From assembly GCA_903889655.1 (NCBI GenBank), contig CAISYL010000277.1, positions 1-35,309 on the forward strand: a DNA stretch of 35,309 nt, written 5' to 3'. Both the position numbers and the translations under genes were made by a program. Each line of letters opens with the position of its first letter. The first letter of the stretch is position 1. Below, one piece after another: positions 7,312 to 16,258 of this stretch. Below the pieces are notes generated by a model that was given only the letters and a program-made list of their open reading frames with translations, was not told where the DNA came from and made no database searches. The DNA is from an uncultured Alphaproteobacteria bacterium. GTDB taxonomy: Bacteria; Pseudomonadota; Alphaproteobacteria; Parvibaculales; Parvibaculaceae.

Positions 7312-8121
7312 CTAGCTTGCCGCCTTCGCCCGCGCGCGCTTCAGCACGGTTTCGAGTTGGGCCCGCAACATGTCGTTGCCGGCGATGACGCCGCCCGTGT
7401 TCAGCATGTCCTCGCGGCCATTGATGTCGCTGACGAAGCCGCCGGCCTCGCGCACGATGACGATGCCAGCCGCCATGTCCCAGGGAGAGAGATGATGCTC
7501 CCAATAGGCGTCGTAGCGGCCCGCGGCGACATAGGCGAGGTCGAGCGCGGCTGCGCCCATGCGGCGGACGCCGGACACCTCGTTCATCACGCCGCGAAGT
7601 TCGGCGAGGTGAACCTCATGGCCCGGCCGGCCGATATTGGGCGTACCGCAGGCGACGACGCCCGAGGCGAGTTCGCGCCGCGCGGCGACGCGCAGGCGCT
7701 TGTCGTTGAGAAAGGCGCCCTGGCCCTTCTCGCCGATGAAAAGCTCGTCCGTGATCGGATTGTAGATGACGCCCGCCACCATCTGCCCGTCGCGCTCGAG
7801 GCCGATCGAGATCGCGAAATGCGGTATCGAATGCAGGAAATTGGTCGTGCCGTCGAGCGGATCGATGATCCAGCGATGCGACTTGTCGCTGCCTTCGACG
7901 GTTCCACCTTCTTCCATCAGGAAGCTGTAGCCGGGACGTGCCTTCGACAGTTCCTCGAAGATGATCTTCTCGGCCTTCTTGTCGGCGGCGGAAACGTAGT
8001 TCGCCGGTCCTTTCAGCGAGACCTGCAGATTGGCGACTTCGCCGAAGTCGCGCTGCAGCCCACGCGCCGCCTTGCGGGCGGCGGCGACCATGACGGCCAT
8101 GACGGGCGTGTGACGGGACAT
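7312..8121 (-). CDS. suhB: Inositol-1-monophosphatase family protein SuhB
   Basis: The 269-residue protein has the full signature of the Mg2+-dependent inositol monophosphatase family: Glu70-Glu71 in MEEGG, DPLDGTTNFLHSIP (metal ligands Asp87 and Asp90), and WDMAAGIVIVREAGG with Asp215. Members hydrolyse phosphate monoesters such as myo-inositol-1-phosphate; E. coli SuhB also works in rRNA antitermination and 30S maturation, which may be the more important role here. Length and ends are normal. It starts 16 bp after the efp stop codon on the same strand, so efp and suhB are probably cotranscribed, linking two translation-related functions. The ATG at 8121 fits the family N-terminus. Confidence 0.93.
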   Translation of the reverse strand: MSRHTPVMAVMVAAARKAARGLQRDFGEVANLQVSLKGPANYVSAADKKAEKIIFEELSKARPGYSFLMEEGGTVEGSDKSHRWIIDPLDGTTNFLHSIPHFAISIGLERDGQMVAGVIYNPITDELFIGEKGQGAFLNDKRLRVAARRELASGVVACGTPNIGRPGHEVHLAELRGVMNEVSGVRRMGAAALDLAYVAAGRYDAYWEHHLSPWDMAAGIVIVREAGGFVSDINGREDMLNTGGVIAGNDMLRAQLETVLKRARAKAAS

Positions 8122-8137
8122 CGGCTCTCGGCTCCGC

Positions 8138-8704
8138 TTATTCGGCGCGGCGGAGATAGGTCACTTCATTGGTGTCGATCACGACCTTCTCCCCGGTGGT
8201 GATGAAAGGCGGCACCATCGTGCGAAGGCCGTTGGAAAGCACGGCGGGCTTGTAAGACGAGGTCGCCGTCTGGCCCTTCACGCTGGGTTCCGTCTCGACG
8301 ACTTCGAGCACCACCTGGTCGGGCAGCGAGATGCCGAGCGGGCGGCCTTCGTGGCTTTCCACCGTCACCTTCATGCCGTCCTGCAGGAAGGCGGAGCGCT
8401 CGCCGACCCATTCCTTGGAGAGCTCGATCTGCTCGTAGGTCTCGTTGTCCATGAAAGTCAGCATCCCGTCATTCTCGTAGAGATACTGATAGTCCTTCTG
8501 CTCGAGCCGGATGCGCTCGACCGCTTCGGCGGAACGGAAGCGCTCGTTGAGCTTGCGGTTGTCGACCAGGTTCTTCAGTTCGACCTGCGCGAAGGCGCCG
8601 CCCTTGCCGGGCTTCACGTGCTGAACCTTCACGGCGGCCCAGAGGCCACCCTGATGTTCGATGACGTAGCCGGGGCGAATTTCGTTTCCGTTGATCTTGG
8701 GCAT
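8138..8704 (-). CDS. efp: Translation elongation factor P
   Basis: The 188-residue protein, the standard EF-P length, starts [12 protein letters not shown] and has three beta-barrel domains. It binds ribosomes stalled at polyproline stretches, between the P and E sites, and stimulates peptide bond formation. The loop [10 protein letters not shown] puts Lys34 at the tip, the residue that is beta-lysylated by EpmA/EpmB in bacteria with a lysine at this position; no modification gene is in the window. The frame is open far upstream, but ATG 8704 matches the family N-terminus exactly. suhB follows after 16 bp. A plausible promoter is at 8852-8880 (minus), leaving a leader of about 140 nt. Confidence 0.97.
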   Translation of the reverse strand: MPKINGNEIRPGYVIEHQGGLWAAVKVQHVKPGKGGAFAQVELKNLVDNRKLNERFRSAEAVERIRLEQKDYQYLYENDGMLTFMDNETYEQIELSKEWVGERSAFLQDGMKVTVESHEGRPLGISLPDQVVLEVVETEPSVKGQTATSSYKPAVLSNGLRTMVPPFITTGEKVVIDTNEVTYLRRAE

Positions 8705-8851
8705 AGGCTTTGTCTCTCGGGCGTCGTGCGAAAAATGGTTGCCGGCTTTTCGCGAAAACGACGCGAAAATCGGAAAAGGATCGAGCCGGCTCGCGCAGCT
8801 GACAGGCGCGCGATAACCGCGCCGGCGACGCGGGATCGGCCGACCGGCGCT

Positions 8852-8880
8852 CTGATACCATCTGGAGGCCGGAAGGCCAA
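8852..8880 (-). promoter_or_regulatory. Possible promoter of efp-suhB
   Basis: On the minus strand TTGGCC (8880-8875), a 17-bp spacer, TATCAG (8857-8852). It matches the consensus moderately. The downstream leader contains a perfect 12-bp palindrome, TTTTCGCGAAAA (8747-8758). Confidence 0.35.
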
Positions 8881-8927
8881 CGGGTTTCGGGGCGCGGGCG
8901 CGCATGCGCCTCGCCCGACCGGGCCTG

Positions 8928-10043
8928 TTACGGGGCCGGGGCAGGCTTCTTCGCGGCGGCTTTCTTGGCGGGTTTGGGTTTGGCGGCCGGCTTCTTGCCG
9001 GGCGTCGTCCCGTGTCCGGTCATCCGGATAAGCTCGGCATTGACCCTGGTCTGCATCTCCGGCGTGATCAGCGGCATGATCGCTTCCCTGAGAGGCTGGT
9101 CCACGACGCCGCCACGCTCGGCGAGCGTCAGCCAGAAGAGGGCCGCTGCCGGGTCTTTTTTCGTGCCCTGGCCGGTGTAATAGAGCTGCGCGAGGCGATA
9201 TTGCGCGTCGGGCACGCCTTCCGTTGCAGCCAGCGTGAACCATTTCCCGGCAGTCGCGGCGTCCTTGTCGACGCCCGTTCCGTTGTAATAGGCATAGCCG
9301 AGTGCGGTTGCGGCGCTCGCATCGCCAGCCTTGGCCGCTGCCTTGAAGCGCACGGCGGCCAGCGCCGGGTTCGCCTCGATCCCCTTGCCGTCCTGCAGCA
9401 TCAGGCCGAGCTGGTAATTCGCATCCGGCTGGCCCTGATCGCCGGCGAGTTCATAAAGGTTTGCGGCCTGCTTCAGATCCTGCGGCACGCCCTTGCCGGC
9501 GGCATAGAGCGCGCCGAGATAGAACTGCCCGTTGGCGTTGCCGCCTTTGGCCGACTGACGCAGCCATTTGACCGCTTCCTTGTCGTCTTCCGGGCCGCCC
9601 GAACCGGTCGCATAGGCGAGGCCGAGTTCGGCTTCTCCGCCGGAATGACCCTGCGCGGCGGCTGCGGCGAAAAGCTTCCGCGCGGCCGCTGTGTCAGGTT
9701 TGGTGCCGATACCGTCGCGGGTCAGCAGGCCGAGCGCATATTGCCCGTCGGCGCTGCCCTGATCGGCTGCCTTGCGGAACCATTTCACGGCTTCGGTCCG
9801 GTCCTGCTTCGTGCCGACGCCGTTATTGTAGAAGGTGGCGAACAGGAGTTCGGCCTTCACATTGCCCTTCTCGGCCAGCGGCTTTGCCAGCGCAAAGGCC
9901 TGCTCATATTGCTTGGCGTTGTAGGCCGCTTCCACCGGGGCGAGTTCCTTGGCCTCGGCGGCGGGGTCGGCGGCGAGCGCCGCATCGAGACCGATCGAAC
10001 CGAGGCCCGCGGCAAGCGCCATGACGGCAATAAGGCGTTTCAT
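8928..10043 (-). CDS. Secreted Sel1-repeat (TPR-like) protein
   Basis: 371 residues with a signal peptide ([19 protein letters not shown]... cleavage after AALA near residue 25). About seven Sel1-like repeats of roughly 36 residues follow, between about residues 50 and 315; units such as [13 protein letters not shown] and [13 protein letters not shown] carry the typical LG..Y..G.G pattern. The C-terminus is a low-complexity lysine/alanine/proline tail (about 345-371), strongly basic. Sel1 proteins are solenoid scaffolds for protein-protein contacts; the periplasmic location is inferred from the signal peptide. The ATG at 10043 overlaps the thiE stop as ATGA, implying translational coupling, although no functional link with thiamine synthesis is evident. 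The partner is unknown. Confidence 0.85.
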   Translation of the reverse strand: MKRLIAVMALAAGLGSIGLDAALAADPAAEAKELAPVEAAYNAKQYEQAFALAKPLAEKGNVKAELLFATFYNNGVGTKQDRTEAVKWFRKAADQGSADGQYALGLLTRDGIGTKPDTAAARKLFAAAAAQGHSGGEAELGLAYATGSGGPEDDKEAVKWLRQSAKGGNANGQFYLGALYAAGKGVPQDLKQAANLYELAGDQGQPDANYQLGLMLQDGKGIEANPALAAVRFKAAAKAGDASAATALGYAYYNGTGVDKDAATAGKWFTLAATEGVPDAQYRLAQLYYTGQGTKKDPAAALFWLTLAERGGVVDQPLREAIMPLITPEMQTRVNAELIRMTGHGTTPGKKPAAKPKPAKKAAAKKPAPAP

Positions 10044-10714
10044 ATGTTTCTCTGTTCCTCGGACAATATCCGGTTGAGCGCACGCACGGCCGCCGCCGGT
10101 CCTTCGGAATGTGCCCAGACGCCCGACGATACGGCCAGAAAATCGGCGCCCGCCCGGACCAGCGGGGCCGCGTTTTCGACCGTGATGCCGCCGATGGCGA
10201 CGCAGGGCACGACGAAGGTCTCCGTCCACCAGCTCAGGATTTCCGGCTCGGCTCTCGTCTTGGCGGCCTTGGTATCGGTGTCGTAAAAGGCTCCGAAGGC
10301 GACATAATCCGCGCCTTCCTCTCCCGCTACCATGGCAAGGTGGCGGGAATTGTGACAGGTCACGCCGACAATGCGATCCGCGCCGACGATCTTGCGGGCT
10401 TCCTTGCAGGACAGGTCGTCCTGGCCGACATGGACGCCATCCGCATTCATCTCGGCGGCAAGATCGGCCCGATCGTTAATGATGAAGGCGACATCCCGCG
10501 ACTGCGCGATCGGCATCAGGATTTCCGTCGCCCGGCGGATCGTGTCGGCGTCCGCCGTCTCTTCGGCCTCGGTCTTCAGCCGCAATTGCAGGGAGGCGAC
10601 GTCGCCCGCGTCCAGCGCCGCCTTCAGCGTATCGGCGAAAGCGCGGGGCTCGAGGCGCGGAGGTGTGATGAGATAGAGCCTGCAGGGCTCGCGTTCGTCT
10701 ACGGTGGTGCTCAT
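10040..10714 (-). CDS. thiE: Thiamine-phosphate synthase
   Basis: The 224-residue TIM-barrel protein couples hydroxymethylpyrimidine diphosphate with thiazole phosphate to make thiamine phosphate. Visible family landmarks are VASLQLRLK (near 39-47), [46 protein letters not shown] and CVAIGGIT. The segment that reads GPIFPTxTK in the best-known enzymes is [10 protein letters not shown] here, a departure seen in alphaproteobacterial paralogs, so activity should be called probable. No other thi gene and no TPP riboswitch is in the window. Its stop codon overlaps the start of the Sel1-repeat gene (ATGA). The small membrane-protein gene ends 40 bp upstream on the same strand. Confidence 0.9.
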   Translation of the reverse strand: MSTTVDEREPCRLYLITPPRLEPRAFADTLKAALDAGDVASLQLRLKTEAEETADADTIRRATEILMPIAQSRDVAFIINDRADLAAEMNADGVHVGQDDLSCKEARKIVGADRIVGVTCHNSRHLAMVAGEEGADYVAFGAFYDTDTKAAKTRAEPEILSWWTETFVVPCVAIGGITVENAAPLVRAGADFLAVSSGVWAHSEGPAAAVRALNRILSEEQRNI

Positions 10715-10754
10715 GGGGCCGCTTTGTAGCGCGAAGGCGGGGCCTGTGCATCCC

Positions 10755-10937
10755 CTATAGGCGAATGCTCCAGTGGAGGAGGTGAAAGAGGCTGTAGATC
10801 GCTAGCCCCCAGACCGCCACGCCGCAGCAGAGCGCCGGCATCATGTACCAGCCCTCCGGCCACCGCGCGTCCGGCGCAGAATCCACCGTCAGCGGCTCGG
10901 CATGCGCCGCACCCTCACCCAAGATATCGCTGTCCAT
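10755..10937 (-). CDS. Small single-span membrane protein, function unknown
   Basis: A 60-residue product beginning [15 protein letters not shown], with a polar first half and one clear membrane helix near the C-terminus (about residues 34-55, [20 protein letters not shown]) ending [10 protein letters not shown] do not recognise the family. Support comes from the amphipathic-then-hydrophobic layout, a reading frame consistent with its GC-rich neighbours, and its place 40 bp before thiE on the same strand. The frame is open further upstream, to 11102, but that would run into the divergent regulator's control region, so ATG 10937 is preferred. It is probably an inner-membrane peptide. Confidence 0.55.
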   Translation of the reverse strand: MDSDILGEGAAHAEPLTVDSAPDARWPEGWYMMPALCCGVAVWGLAIYSLFHLLHWSIRL

Positions 10938-11018
10938 TTGCCCAAAGCCCCCACGCGCCTCACCCAAAAGACGCGGTGTGAGTTTATGTTTGAACGTCGG
11001 GTAAGGAAGGGCGCCTCT

Positions 11019-11076
11019 ACCCAAAATGGGTTCATTTATGTCGTATGTGATACGGCGCTCGCATGTACATTGCGAG
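11019..11076. promoter_or_regulatory. Cluster of three inverted repeats upstream of the winged-helix regulator
   Basis: In 58 bp lie ACCCA-AAA-TGGGT (11019-11031), CGTAT-GTG-ATACG (11042-11054) and CTCGCA-N7-TGCGAG (11058-11076), the last enclosing TGTACA so that the site is almost wholly symmetric. The segment lies between divergent genes, a small membrane protein (minus) and a HTH regulator (plus). They are plausible operators; which protein binds is inference. Confidence 0.45.
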
Positions 11077-11116
11077 ACCGGGCGCCGCCCCGGCACAACC
11101 AAATAGCCGATCGACC

Positions 11117-11584
11117 ATGGAAAAAACCGGCCGCGATCATCCGAATTCGAGAGTGATCGCCCATTTCACCTCCGAATTCATGCTTCGCGCCGCCGCGAAT
11201 ATCGGCGCTTATTTCGCGCATGATTATGAGGTCGTGATCCTGTTTCTGGCGGTTCTGACGCGCACCGGCCAGAATGTCATGAGCGATCCGAAATTGCGCG
11301 AGCGCTTCGCCAGCTACGCCGTCCCGATCCCGGACGAATATTCGACGCCGGTCAGCCGGCTTGCGCTGTCGCGATCCACCGGCCTGCCGCGCGAAACCGT
11401 GCGGCGGAAGGTCGCACGGATGATCGAGCAGGGCTTCCTGATCGAGGACACGCGGGGCGGGCTGCGTGTGCCGTCGGTCCTTACCGAGGATGAAAACCTG
11501 CTGGCGACGATGGAGCCGCAGCTCCCGAACCTGCGCCGGCTTCTCGTCCTGCTGAACAATATGGGTGCCTTAGACAGCGCCTGA
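11117..11584 (+). CDS. Winged-helix DNA-binding regulator, unassigned family
   Basis: 155 residues from ATG 11117. The N-terminal half (about 10-65) is helical (YFAHDYEVVILFLAVLT). The segment near 75-120, VSRLALSRSTGLPRETVRRKVARM then IEQGFLIEDTRGGLRV, is a clear helix-turn-helix with a wing, as in MarR/GntR/Lrp-type folds: STGLPRETVRRKV would be the recognition region. I see no ligand domain I can name. The frame could start at ATG 11063, but that codon lies inside an inverted repeat, so 11117 is preferred; neither has a good ribosome-binding site. The upstream repeats suggest autoregulation. The stop is 2 bp from the convergent tex stop. Confidence 0.75.
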   Translation: MEKTGRDHPNSRVIAHFTSEFMLRAAANIGAYFAHDYEVVILFLAVLTRTGQNVMSDPKLRERFASYAVPIPDEYSTPVSRLALSRSTGLPRETVRRKVARMIEQGFLIEDTRGGLRVPSVLTEDENLLATMEPQLPNLRRLLVLLNNMGALDSA

Positions 11585-11586
11585 GC

Positions 11587-13902
11587 TTATTTCCGTCCGT
11601 CGAAGCCCGCGCGCCGCAAGGCGTCCGCCAGAGCGCCGCCACCGGCGGGCTCCGGCTCGCGGTCCACCTTCGCCTGCGGCTTGCCCGCCGGTCGCGATGG
11701 CTGCCCGCGATCCTTTGAGGGCGCCGCCTCGTCGCCGAGCCTCATGGTGAGCCCGATGCGCTTTCGCTGCACGTCGACCTCGAGCACCTTCACGCGCACC
11801 ACATCGCCGGGTTTGGCGATATCGCGCGGGTCCTTGACGAAACTCGTCGACATCGCGGAGATGTGGACGAGCCCGTCCTGATGGACACCGATATCGACGA
11901 AGGCGCCGAAGGCCGCGACATTGGTGACGACGCCTTCGAGCACCATGCCGGGTTCGAGATCGCTGAGCTTTTCCACGCCGTCGCGGAAGGTGGCCGTCTT
12001 GAAGGCCGGGCGCGGATCGCGGCCGGGCTTTTCGAGCTCCTTCAGAATGTCGCTGACGGTCGGCACACCGAAGGTTTCGTCGGTGAATTCCTTCGCATTG
12101 ATACCGCGTAGCACGGTTGCATTGCCGATCAGGTTCTTCAGATCGTCGCCGGTCTTCTCGATGATGCGGCGCACCACCGGATAGGCTTCCGGATGCACGC
12201 TCGATGCGTCGAGCGGATCGTCGCCGTTCGGAATGCGCAGGAAGCCGGCACAGAGTTCGAAAGCCTTGGCGCCGAGACGCGGCACCTGCTTCAGCGAGGC
12301 CCGTGTGCGGAAGGGACCGTTGGCGTCGCGATAGGCGACGATGCTCTGCGCAAGACCTTCGCCGATGCCGGACACGCGGGCGAGCAGCGGCACCGAGGCC
12401 GTGTTCGCATCGACGCCGACGCCGTTCACGCAATCTTCCACCACCGCGTCGAGCGAGCGCGACAGCTTGTGTTCGCCGATATCGTGCTGATATTGCCCGA
12501 CGCCGATCGACTTCGGATCGATCTTGACGAGTTCGGCGAGCGGGTCCTGCAACCGCCGCGCGATCGACACCGCGCCGCGGATCGAGACGTCGAGGTCGGG
12601 AAGTTCGGCGGAGGCGTAGGCCGATGCCGAATAGACCGACGCGCCGGCCTCCGAAACCATCGCCTTGGTGAGCTTCAGATCGGGGTGCCGCTGCATCAGT
12701 TCGGTCGCGAGCTTGTCCGTCTCGCGCGACGCCGTGCCGTTGCCGATGGCGACGAGGTCGACGTTATGCGCGCGGGCGTGGCGCGCGAGAATATTGATCG
12801 CCTCGTCCCAGCGCTTCTGCGGCTCGTGCGGATAGATCGTGTCGGTGGCGACGACCTTGCCGGTCGCATCGACCACCGCGACCTTGACGCCGGTGCGGAA
12901 GCCCGGATCGAGGCCCATCGTCGCGCGCGTGCCGGCAGGTGCCGCCAGCAGCAGGTCGCGCAGGTTCCCGGCGAAGACTTTTACCGCCTCGTCTTCCGCC
13001 ACCTGGCGCAGACGCATGCGAAGGTCGAGCGAGATGTGGAGCAGGATTTTCGTGCGCCACGCCCAGCGCACCGTGTCGAGAAGCCAGCGGTCGGCGGCGC
13101 GGCCCTTGTCCGTGATGTTGAAGTGAAGCGCGATGCGGCGCTCGAAGCTCGACGGCTGGCTCTCCTGTCCGGGGATCACCTCTTCCGGCACCATGGTCAG
13201 ACCCAGCATCTCTTCCTTTTCGCCGCGGAAGAGGGCGAGGATGCGATGCGAGGGGAGCTTCGTCAGCGGCTCGCTGAAGTCGAAATAATCGGCGAATTTC
13301 GCGCCCGCCTGTTCCTTGCCGTCCTGCACCTTCGAGACGAGCTTGCCCTTCGTCCACACCTCTTCGCGAAGCCCGCCGATCAGTTCCGCGTTCTCCGAAA
13401 AGCGTTCGATCAGGATCGAACGCGCGCCTTCGAGCGCGGCGGCGGTATCCGCGACGCCTTTCTCGGCGTCGATATAGGTCTCGGCGGTCTTCGTGGGGTC
13501 GAGCGTCGGGTCGGCAAGCAGCGCATCGGCCAGCGCTTCGAGCCCCGCCTCGCGCGCGATCTGTGCCTTGGTGCGGCGCTTGGGCTTGTAGGGCAGATAG
13601 ATGTCTTCGAGCCGCGCCTTGCTGTCCGCCGTCGCGATCTGGTGGCGCAACGCATCGTCGAGCTTGCCCTGTTCCTCGACGCTTTTGAGGATCGCCGTCC
13701 GGCGCTCCTCGAGCTCGCGCAAGTAGGTGAGGCGTTCTTCCAGCGTGCGGAGCTGCGTATCGTCGAGCGTGCCCGTCACTTCCTTGCGGTAGCGCGCGAT
13801 GAAGGGCACGGTCGCGCCGCCGTCGAGCAACTCGACCGCCGCCTCTACCTGCCGTTCGAGGACGCCAAGTTCTTCGGCGATGCGTGCATTGATCGACTTC
13901 AT
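11587..13902 (-). CDS. tex: Tex-family RNA-binding transcription accessory protein
   Basis: The 771-residue protein has the standard Tex layout: helical N-terminal Tex domain with IARYRKEVTGTLDD, a YqgF/RuvC-like fold with MGLDPGFRTGVKVAVVD, helix-hairpin-helix modules around VSGIGEGLAQSIVAYRD and LKQVPRLGAKAFE, and a C-terminal S1 RNA-binding domain (about 649-722) with VVTNVAAFGAFVDIGVHQDG. A basic, disordered tail follows. Tex/Spt6-like proteins bind nucleic acid and act with RNA polymerase or RNases; the exact role is unsettled. ATG 13902 matches the family start (MKSINARIAEELG); the frame extends to 13956. It lies downstream of fba but is separated from it by a strong terminator, so it has its own promoter, which I could not locate with confidence. 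Confidence 0.96.
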   Translation of the reverse strand: MKSINARIAEELGVLERQVEAAVELLDGGATVPFIARYRKEVTGTLDDTQLRTLEERLTYLRELEERRTAILKSVEEQGKLDDALRHQIATADSKARLEDIYLPYKPKRRTKAQIAREAGLEALADALLADPTLDPTKTAETYIDAEKGVADTAAALEGARSILIERFSENAELIGGLREEVWTKGKLVSKVQDGKEQAGAKFADYFDFSEPLTKLPSHRILALFRGEKEEMLGLTMVPEEVIPGQESQPSSFERRIALHFNITDKGRAADRWLLDTVRWAWRTKILLHISLDLRMRLRQVAEDEAVKVFAGNLRDLLLAAPAGTRATMGLDPGFRTGVKVAVVDATGKVVATDTIYPHEPQKRWDEAINILARHARAHNVDLVAIGNGTASRETDKLATELMQRHPDLKLTKAMVSEAGASVYSASAYASAELPDLDVSIRGAVSIARRLQDPLAELVKIDPKSIGVGQYQHDIGEHKLSRSLDAVVEDCVNGVGVDANTASVPLLARVSGIGEGLAQSIVAYRDANGPFRTRASLKQVPRLGAKAFELCAGFLRIPNGDDPLDASSVHPEAYPVVRRIIEKTGDDLKNLIGNATVLRGINAKEFTDETFGVPTVSDILKELEKPGRDPRPAFKTATFRDGVEKLSDLEPGMVLEGVVTNVAAFGAFVDIGVHQDGLVHISAMSTSFVKDPRDIAKPGDVVRVKVLEVDVQRKRIGLTMRLGDEAAPSKDRGQPSRPAGKPQAKVDREPEPAGGGALADALRRAGFDGRK

Positions 13903-13964
13903 GGGGACCGCGAGATTCGAGTGAAGGGGCCGCGTTTTTACCGCGCCCCGCGGCATGGTTAAAG

Positions 13965-13998
13965 CAAAACAAAACGCCCCGCTCGCGGGAGCGGGGCG
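13965..13998 (-). terminator. Intrinsic terminator of the tkt-gap-pgk-fba operon
   Basis: A 10-bp perfect stem, CGCCCCGCTC (13975-13984) with GAGCGGGGCG (13989-13998), and a 4-nt loop. On the minus strand it is followed by TTTTGTTTTG. It lies 27 bp after the fba stop codon and insulates tex. Confidence 0.9.
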
Positions 13999-14025
13999 CT
14001 GGATCGCATAGGCTGTGGAGAAGTC

Positions 14026-14958
14026 TTATTCTTCCTTGCCGAGGTAGATTTTCACCAGCTTGTCGAGCATGGCGAGCGCGTCTTCGCGGCTCCGCTGGAA
14101 TGTGTTGCGGCCGATGATCGAACCGTTGCCGCCGCCGTCGCGGATCGCGCGGGCGTCGTCATAGACCGCATCCGCGCCCTTCGAGGCGCCGCCCGAGAAC
14201 ACGACGACGCGGCGGCCGTTGAAGAGCGTCTGCACGATATGCTCGACCCGCTTGGGGAGCGTCGACACGTCGATCTTCTGCTGCTCATAGACCTTCTTGG
14301 CTTCCGACTGTTCGATGAAGTCGGTCGGCAGTTTGATCTTGATGATGGTGGCGCCGAGGAGGGCGGCCATATGCGCCGCATAGGCGCCGATATCGACCGC
14401 GAGCTCGCCTTCCTTGGAAAGGTTGCCGCCGCGCGGATAGGACCAGATGACGACGGCGAGGCCGGCCGACTTCGCTTCGGCCGCCATCTCGCGGATTTCT
14501 TCCATCATGTCGAACTGCGCGTCCGAGCCCGGATAGATCGTGAAGCCGATCGCCGAACAGCCGAGGCGCAGCGCGTCGTCGACCGTCGAGGTGATCGCCT
14601 GGTCGGGCGCTTCCTTCGCACGGGCGAGGCTGTTCGAGCTGTTGACCTTGAGGATCAGCGGGATCTGGCCGGCGAACGTGTCCGCGCCTGCTTCGATCAT
14701 GCCGAGCGGCGCCGCATAGGCGTTGAGCCCGGCATCGATCGCAAGCTGGAAGTGATAGCGCGGATCGTAGGCGGCCGGGTTCGGCGCGAAGCTGCGCACC
14801 GGTCCATGCTCGAACCCCTGATCGACGGGCAGGATGATCATCTTGCCGGTGCCGCCGAGGCGTCCCGTCATCAGCATGCGCGCGAGATTGGCTTTCGTGC
14901 CGGGATTGTCGCTCTCGTACCAGGAGAGAATTTCGCGAACTTTGCGGGTGATCTTCAT
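14026..14958 (-). CDS. fbaB: Class I fructose-bisphosphate aldolase, DhnA/FbaB type
   Basis: The 310-residue protein belongs to the archaeal-type (DhnA) class I aldolases, which cleave fructose-1,6-bisphosphate through a lysine Schiff base and need no metal. Recognisable segments are ILPVDQGFEHGP (residues 42-53), LKVNSSNS, VVIWSYPRGG, IIKIKLP (Lys207 and Lys209, one the likely Schiff-base lysine), VVFSGGASKGADAVY and SIIGRNTFQR, the last two making the phosphate site. Length is normal. ATG 14958 is chosen from the family start; the mRNA shows no Shine-Dalgarno there but ACCTCC just before the ATG. It is the last gene of the operon, with 62 bp and a direct repeat separating it from pgk. Confidence 0.94.
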   Translation of the reverse strand: MKITRKVREILSWYESDNPGTKANLARMLMTGRLGGTGKMIILPVDQGFEHGPVRSFAPNPAAYDPRYHFQLAIDAGLNAYAAPLGMIEAGADTFAGQIPLILKVNSSNSLARAKEAPDQAITSTVDDALRLGCSAIGFTIYPGSDAQFDMMEEIREMAAEAKSAGLAVVIWSYPRGGNLSKEGELAVDIGAYAAHMAALLGATIIKIKLPTDFIEQSEAKKVYEQQKIDVSTLPKRVEHIVQTLFNGRRVVVFSGGASKGADAVYDDARAIRDGGGNGSIIGRNTFQRSREDALAMLDKLVKIYLGKEE

Positions 14959-14973
14959 CGGAGGTCTCGCAAT

Positions 14974-14995
14974 CTTGAGTGGGTGGGCTTGAGTG
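14974..14995. repeat. Direct repeat CTTGAGTG-N6-CTTGAGTG between pgk and fba
   Basis: Two exact 8-bp copies at 14974-14981 and 14988-14995, 14 bp apart. They lie in the 62-bp gap, 16-37 bp upstream of the fba start on the minus strand. They may bind a regulator or be chance. Confidence 0.4.
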
Positions 14996-15020
14996 ATGGG
15001 CTGTCGCCCGCAAAAACGCC

Positions 15021-16238
15021 TTAGGGCCGCATACTGCGTTCCAGCGCCGCAACGCCGGGAAGTTCGACGCCTTCCATCCATTCGAGGAAGGCGCCGCCGG
15101 CGGCGGACACATAGGTGAAGTCTTCGGTCGCGCCCGCTTCGTTGAGCGCCGCAACCGTATCGCCGCCGCCCGCCACCGAAATCACCGATCCCATCTTGGT
15201 CAGCATGGCGACCTGCCGCGCCGCCGCGACGGTGCCCTGATCGAAGGGCGGCACTTCGAAGGCGCCGAGCGGACCGTTCCAGACGACGGTCTTCGCCGTT
15301 TCGAGGCGGCCGGAAATATAGGCGAGCGTATCCACGCCCACATCGAGGATCATCTTGTCGTCCGGCACGGCGTCGATGGAGACGGTCTCCGCAGCCGCGC
15401 CGGCCTTGAACTCGGAAGCGACCACGACGTCCTTCGGCAGCAGGATTTCACAGCCCGCCGACCGCGCATTGGCGAGAATGTGCCGCGCCGTGTCGAGAAG
15501 ATCGCGCTCGCAGAGCGACTTGCCGACCTTCTTGCCTTGCGCGGCGAGGAAGGTATTGGCCATGCCGCCGCCGATGACCAGCGTGTCGACCTTCTTCACG
15601 AGATTGCCGAGAAGCGAGATCTTGGTCGAGACCTTGGCGCCGCCGACGATGGCGACGACCGGATGGGTCGGATTGCCGAGCGCGACGTCGAGCGCCCTGA
15701 GTTCTTCTTCCATCGCACGGCCGGCATAGGACGGCAGCTCGTGCGCGATCGCTTCGGTCGAGGCGTGCGCGCGGTGCGCGCAGGAGAAGGCGTCGTTGAC
15801 ATAGACGTTGCCGTTCTCGGCCAGCGCCTTGGCGAAAGCAGGATCGTTGTGCTCCTCGCCCGGATGGAAGCGCGTGTTTTCGAGAACGATGATGCCGCCA
15901 TTGGGCAGCGCGTCGATGGCCTTCAGCGCGACATCGCCGATGCAGTCGGTGGCGAAACCGGCTTTCCGGCCGAGATAGGGTTCGAGCGCGGCAGCCACCG
16001 GCGCGAGGCTGTATTTGGGTTCCGGCGCACCCTTGGGGCGGCCGAAATGCGACAGCACGATCACCTTGGCGCCGCGATCGGCGAGTTCGGTGAGCGTGGA
16101 CGCGACGCGCTCGATGCGTGTCGCGTCCGTGATGCGCCCGTCGGCCATCGGCACGTTGAGATCCGCCCGTACGAGGACGCGCAGGCCCTTGAGGCCTACC
16201 GCCTTGAACAGGTCGTCGAGTGTCTTGTGACCGGCCAT
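15021..16238 (-). CDS. pgk: Phosphoglycerate kinase
   Basis: The 405-residue two-domain enzyme transfers phosphate between 1,3-bisphosphoglycerate and ADP in glycolysis and gluconeogenesis. Clear family motifs are LVRADLNVP (about 21-29), [34 protein letters not shown] for the phosphoglycerate domain, and [31 protein letters not shown] and [12 protein letters not shown] for the nucleotide domain. ATG 16238 gives the normal start ([10 protein letters not shown]). It follows gap by 20 bp and precedes fba by 62 bp, all on the minus strand, so it is the third gene of a tkt-gap-pgk-fba operon. It is fully intact. Confidence 0.98.
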   Translation of the reverse strand: MAGHKTLDDLFKAVGLKGLRVLVRADLNVPMADGRITDATRIERVASTLTELADRGAKVIVLSHFGRPKGAPEPKYSLAPVAAALEPYLGRKAGFATDCIGDVALKAIDALPNGGIIVLENTRFHPGEEHNDPAFAKALAENGNVYVNDAFSCAHRAHASTEAIAHELPSYAGRAMEEELRALDVALGNPTHPVVAIVGGAKVSTKISLLGNLVKKVDTLVIGGGMANTFLAAQGKKVGKSLCERDLLDTARHILANARSAGCEILLPKDVVVASEFKAGAAAETVSIDAVPDDKMILDVGVDTLAYISGRLETAKTVVWNGPLGAFEVPPFDQGTVAAARQVAMLTKMGSVISVAGGGDTVAALNEAGATEDFTYVSAAGGAFLEWMEGVELPGVAALERSMRP

Positions 16239-16258
16239 GACTGTTCGTATGCCTGACG

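Noticed and set aside
12193-13962. Long open frame antisense to tex
   Set aside because: It is a mirror of the GC-rich tex gene in the opposite frame; its arginine-rich composition and lack of any domain are typical of antisense shadows.
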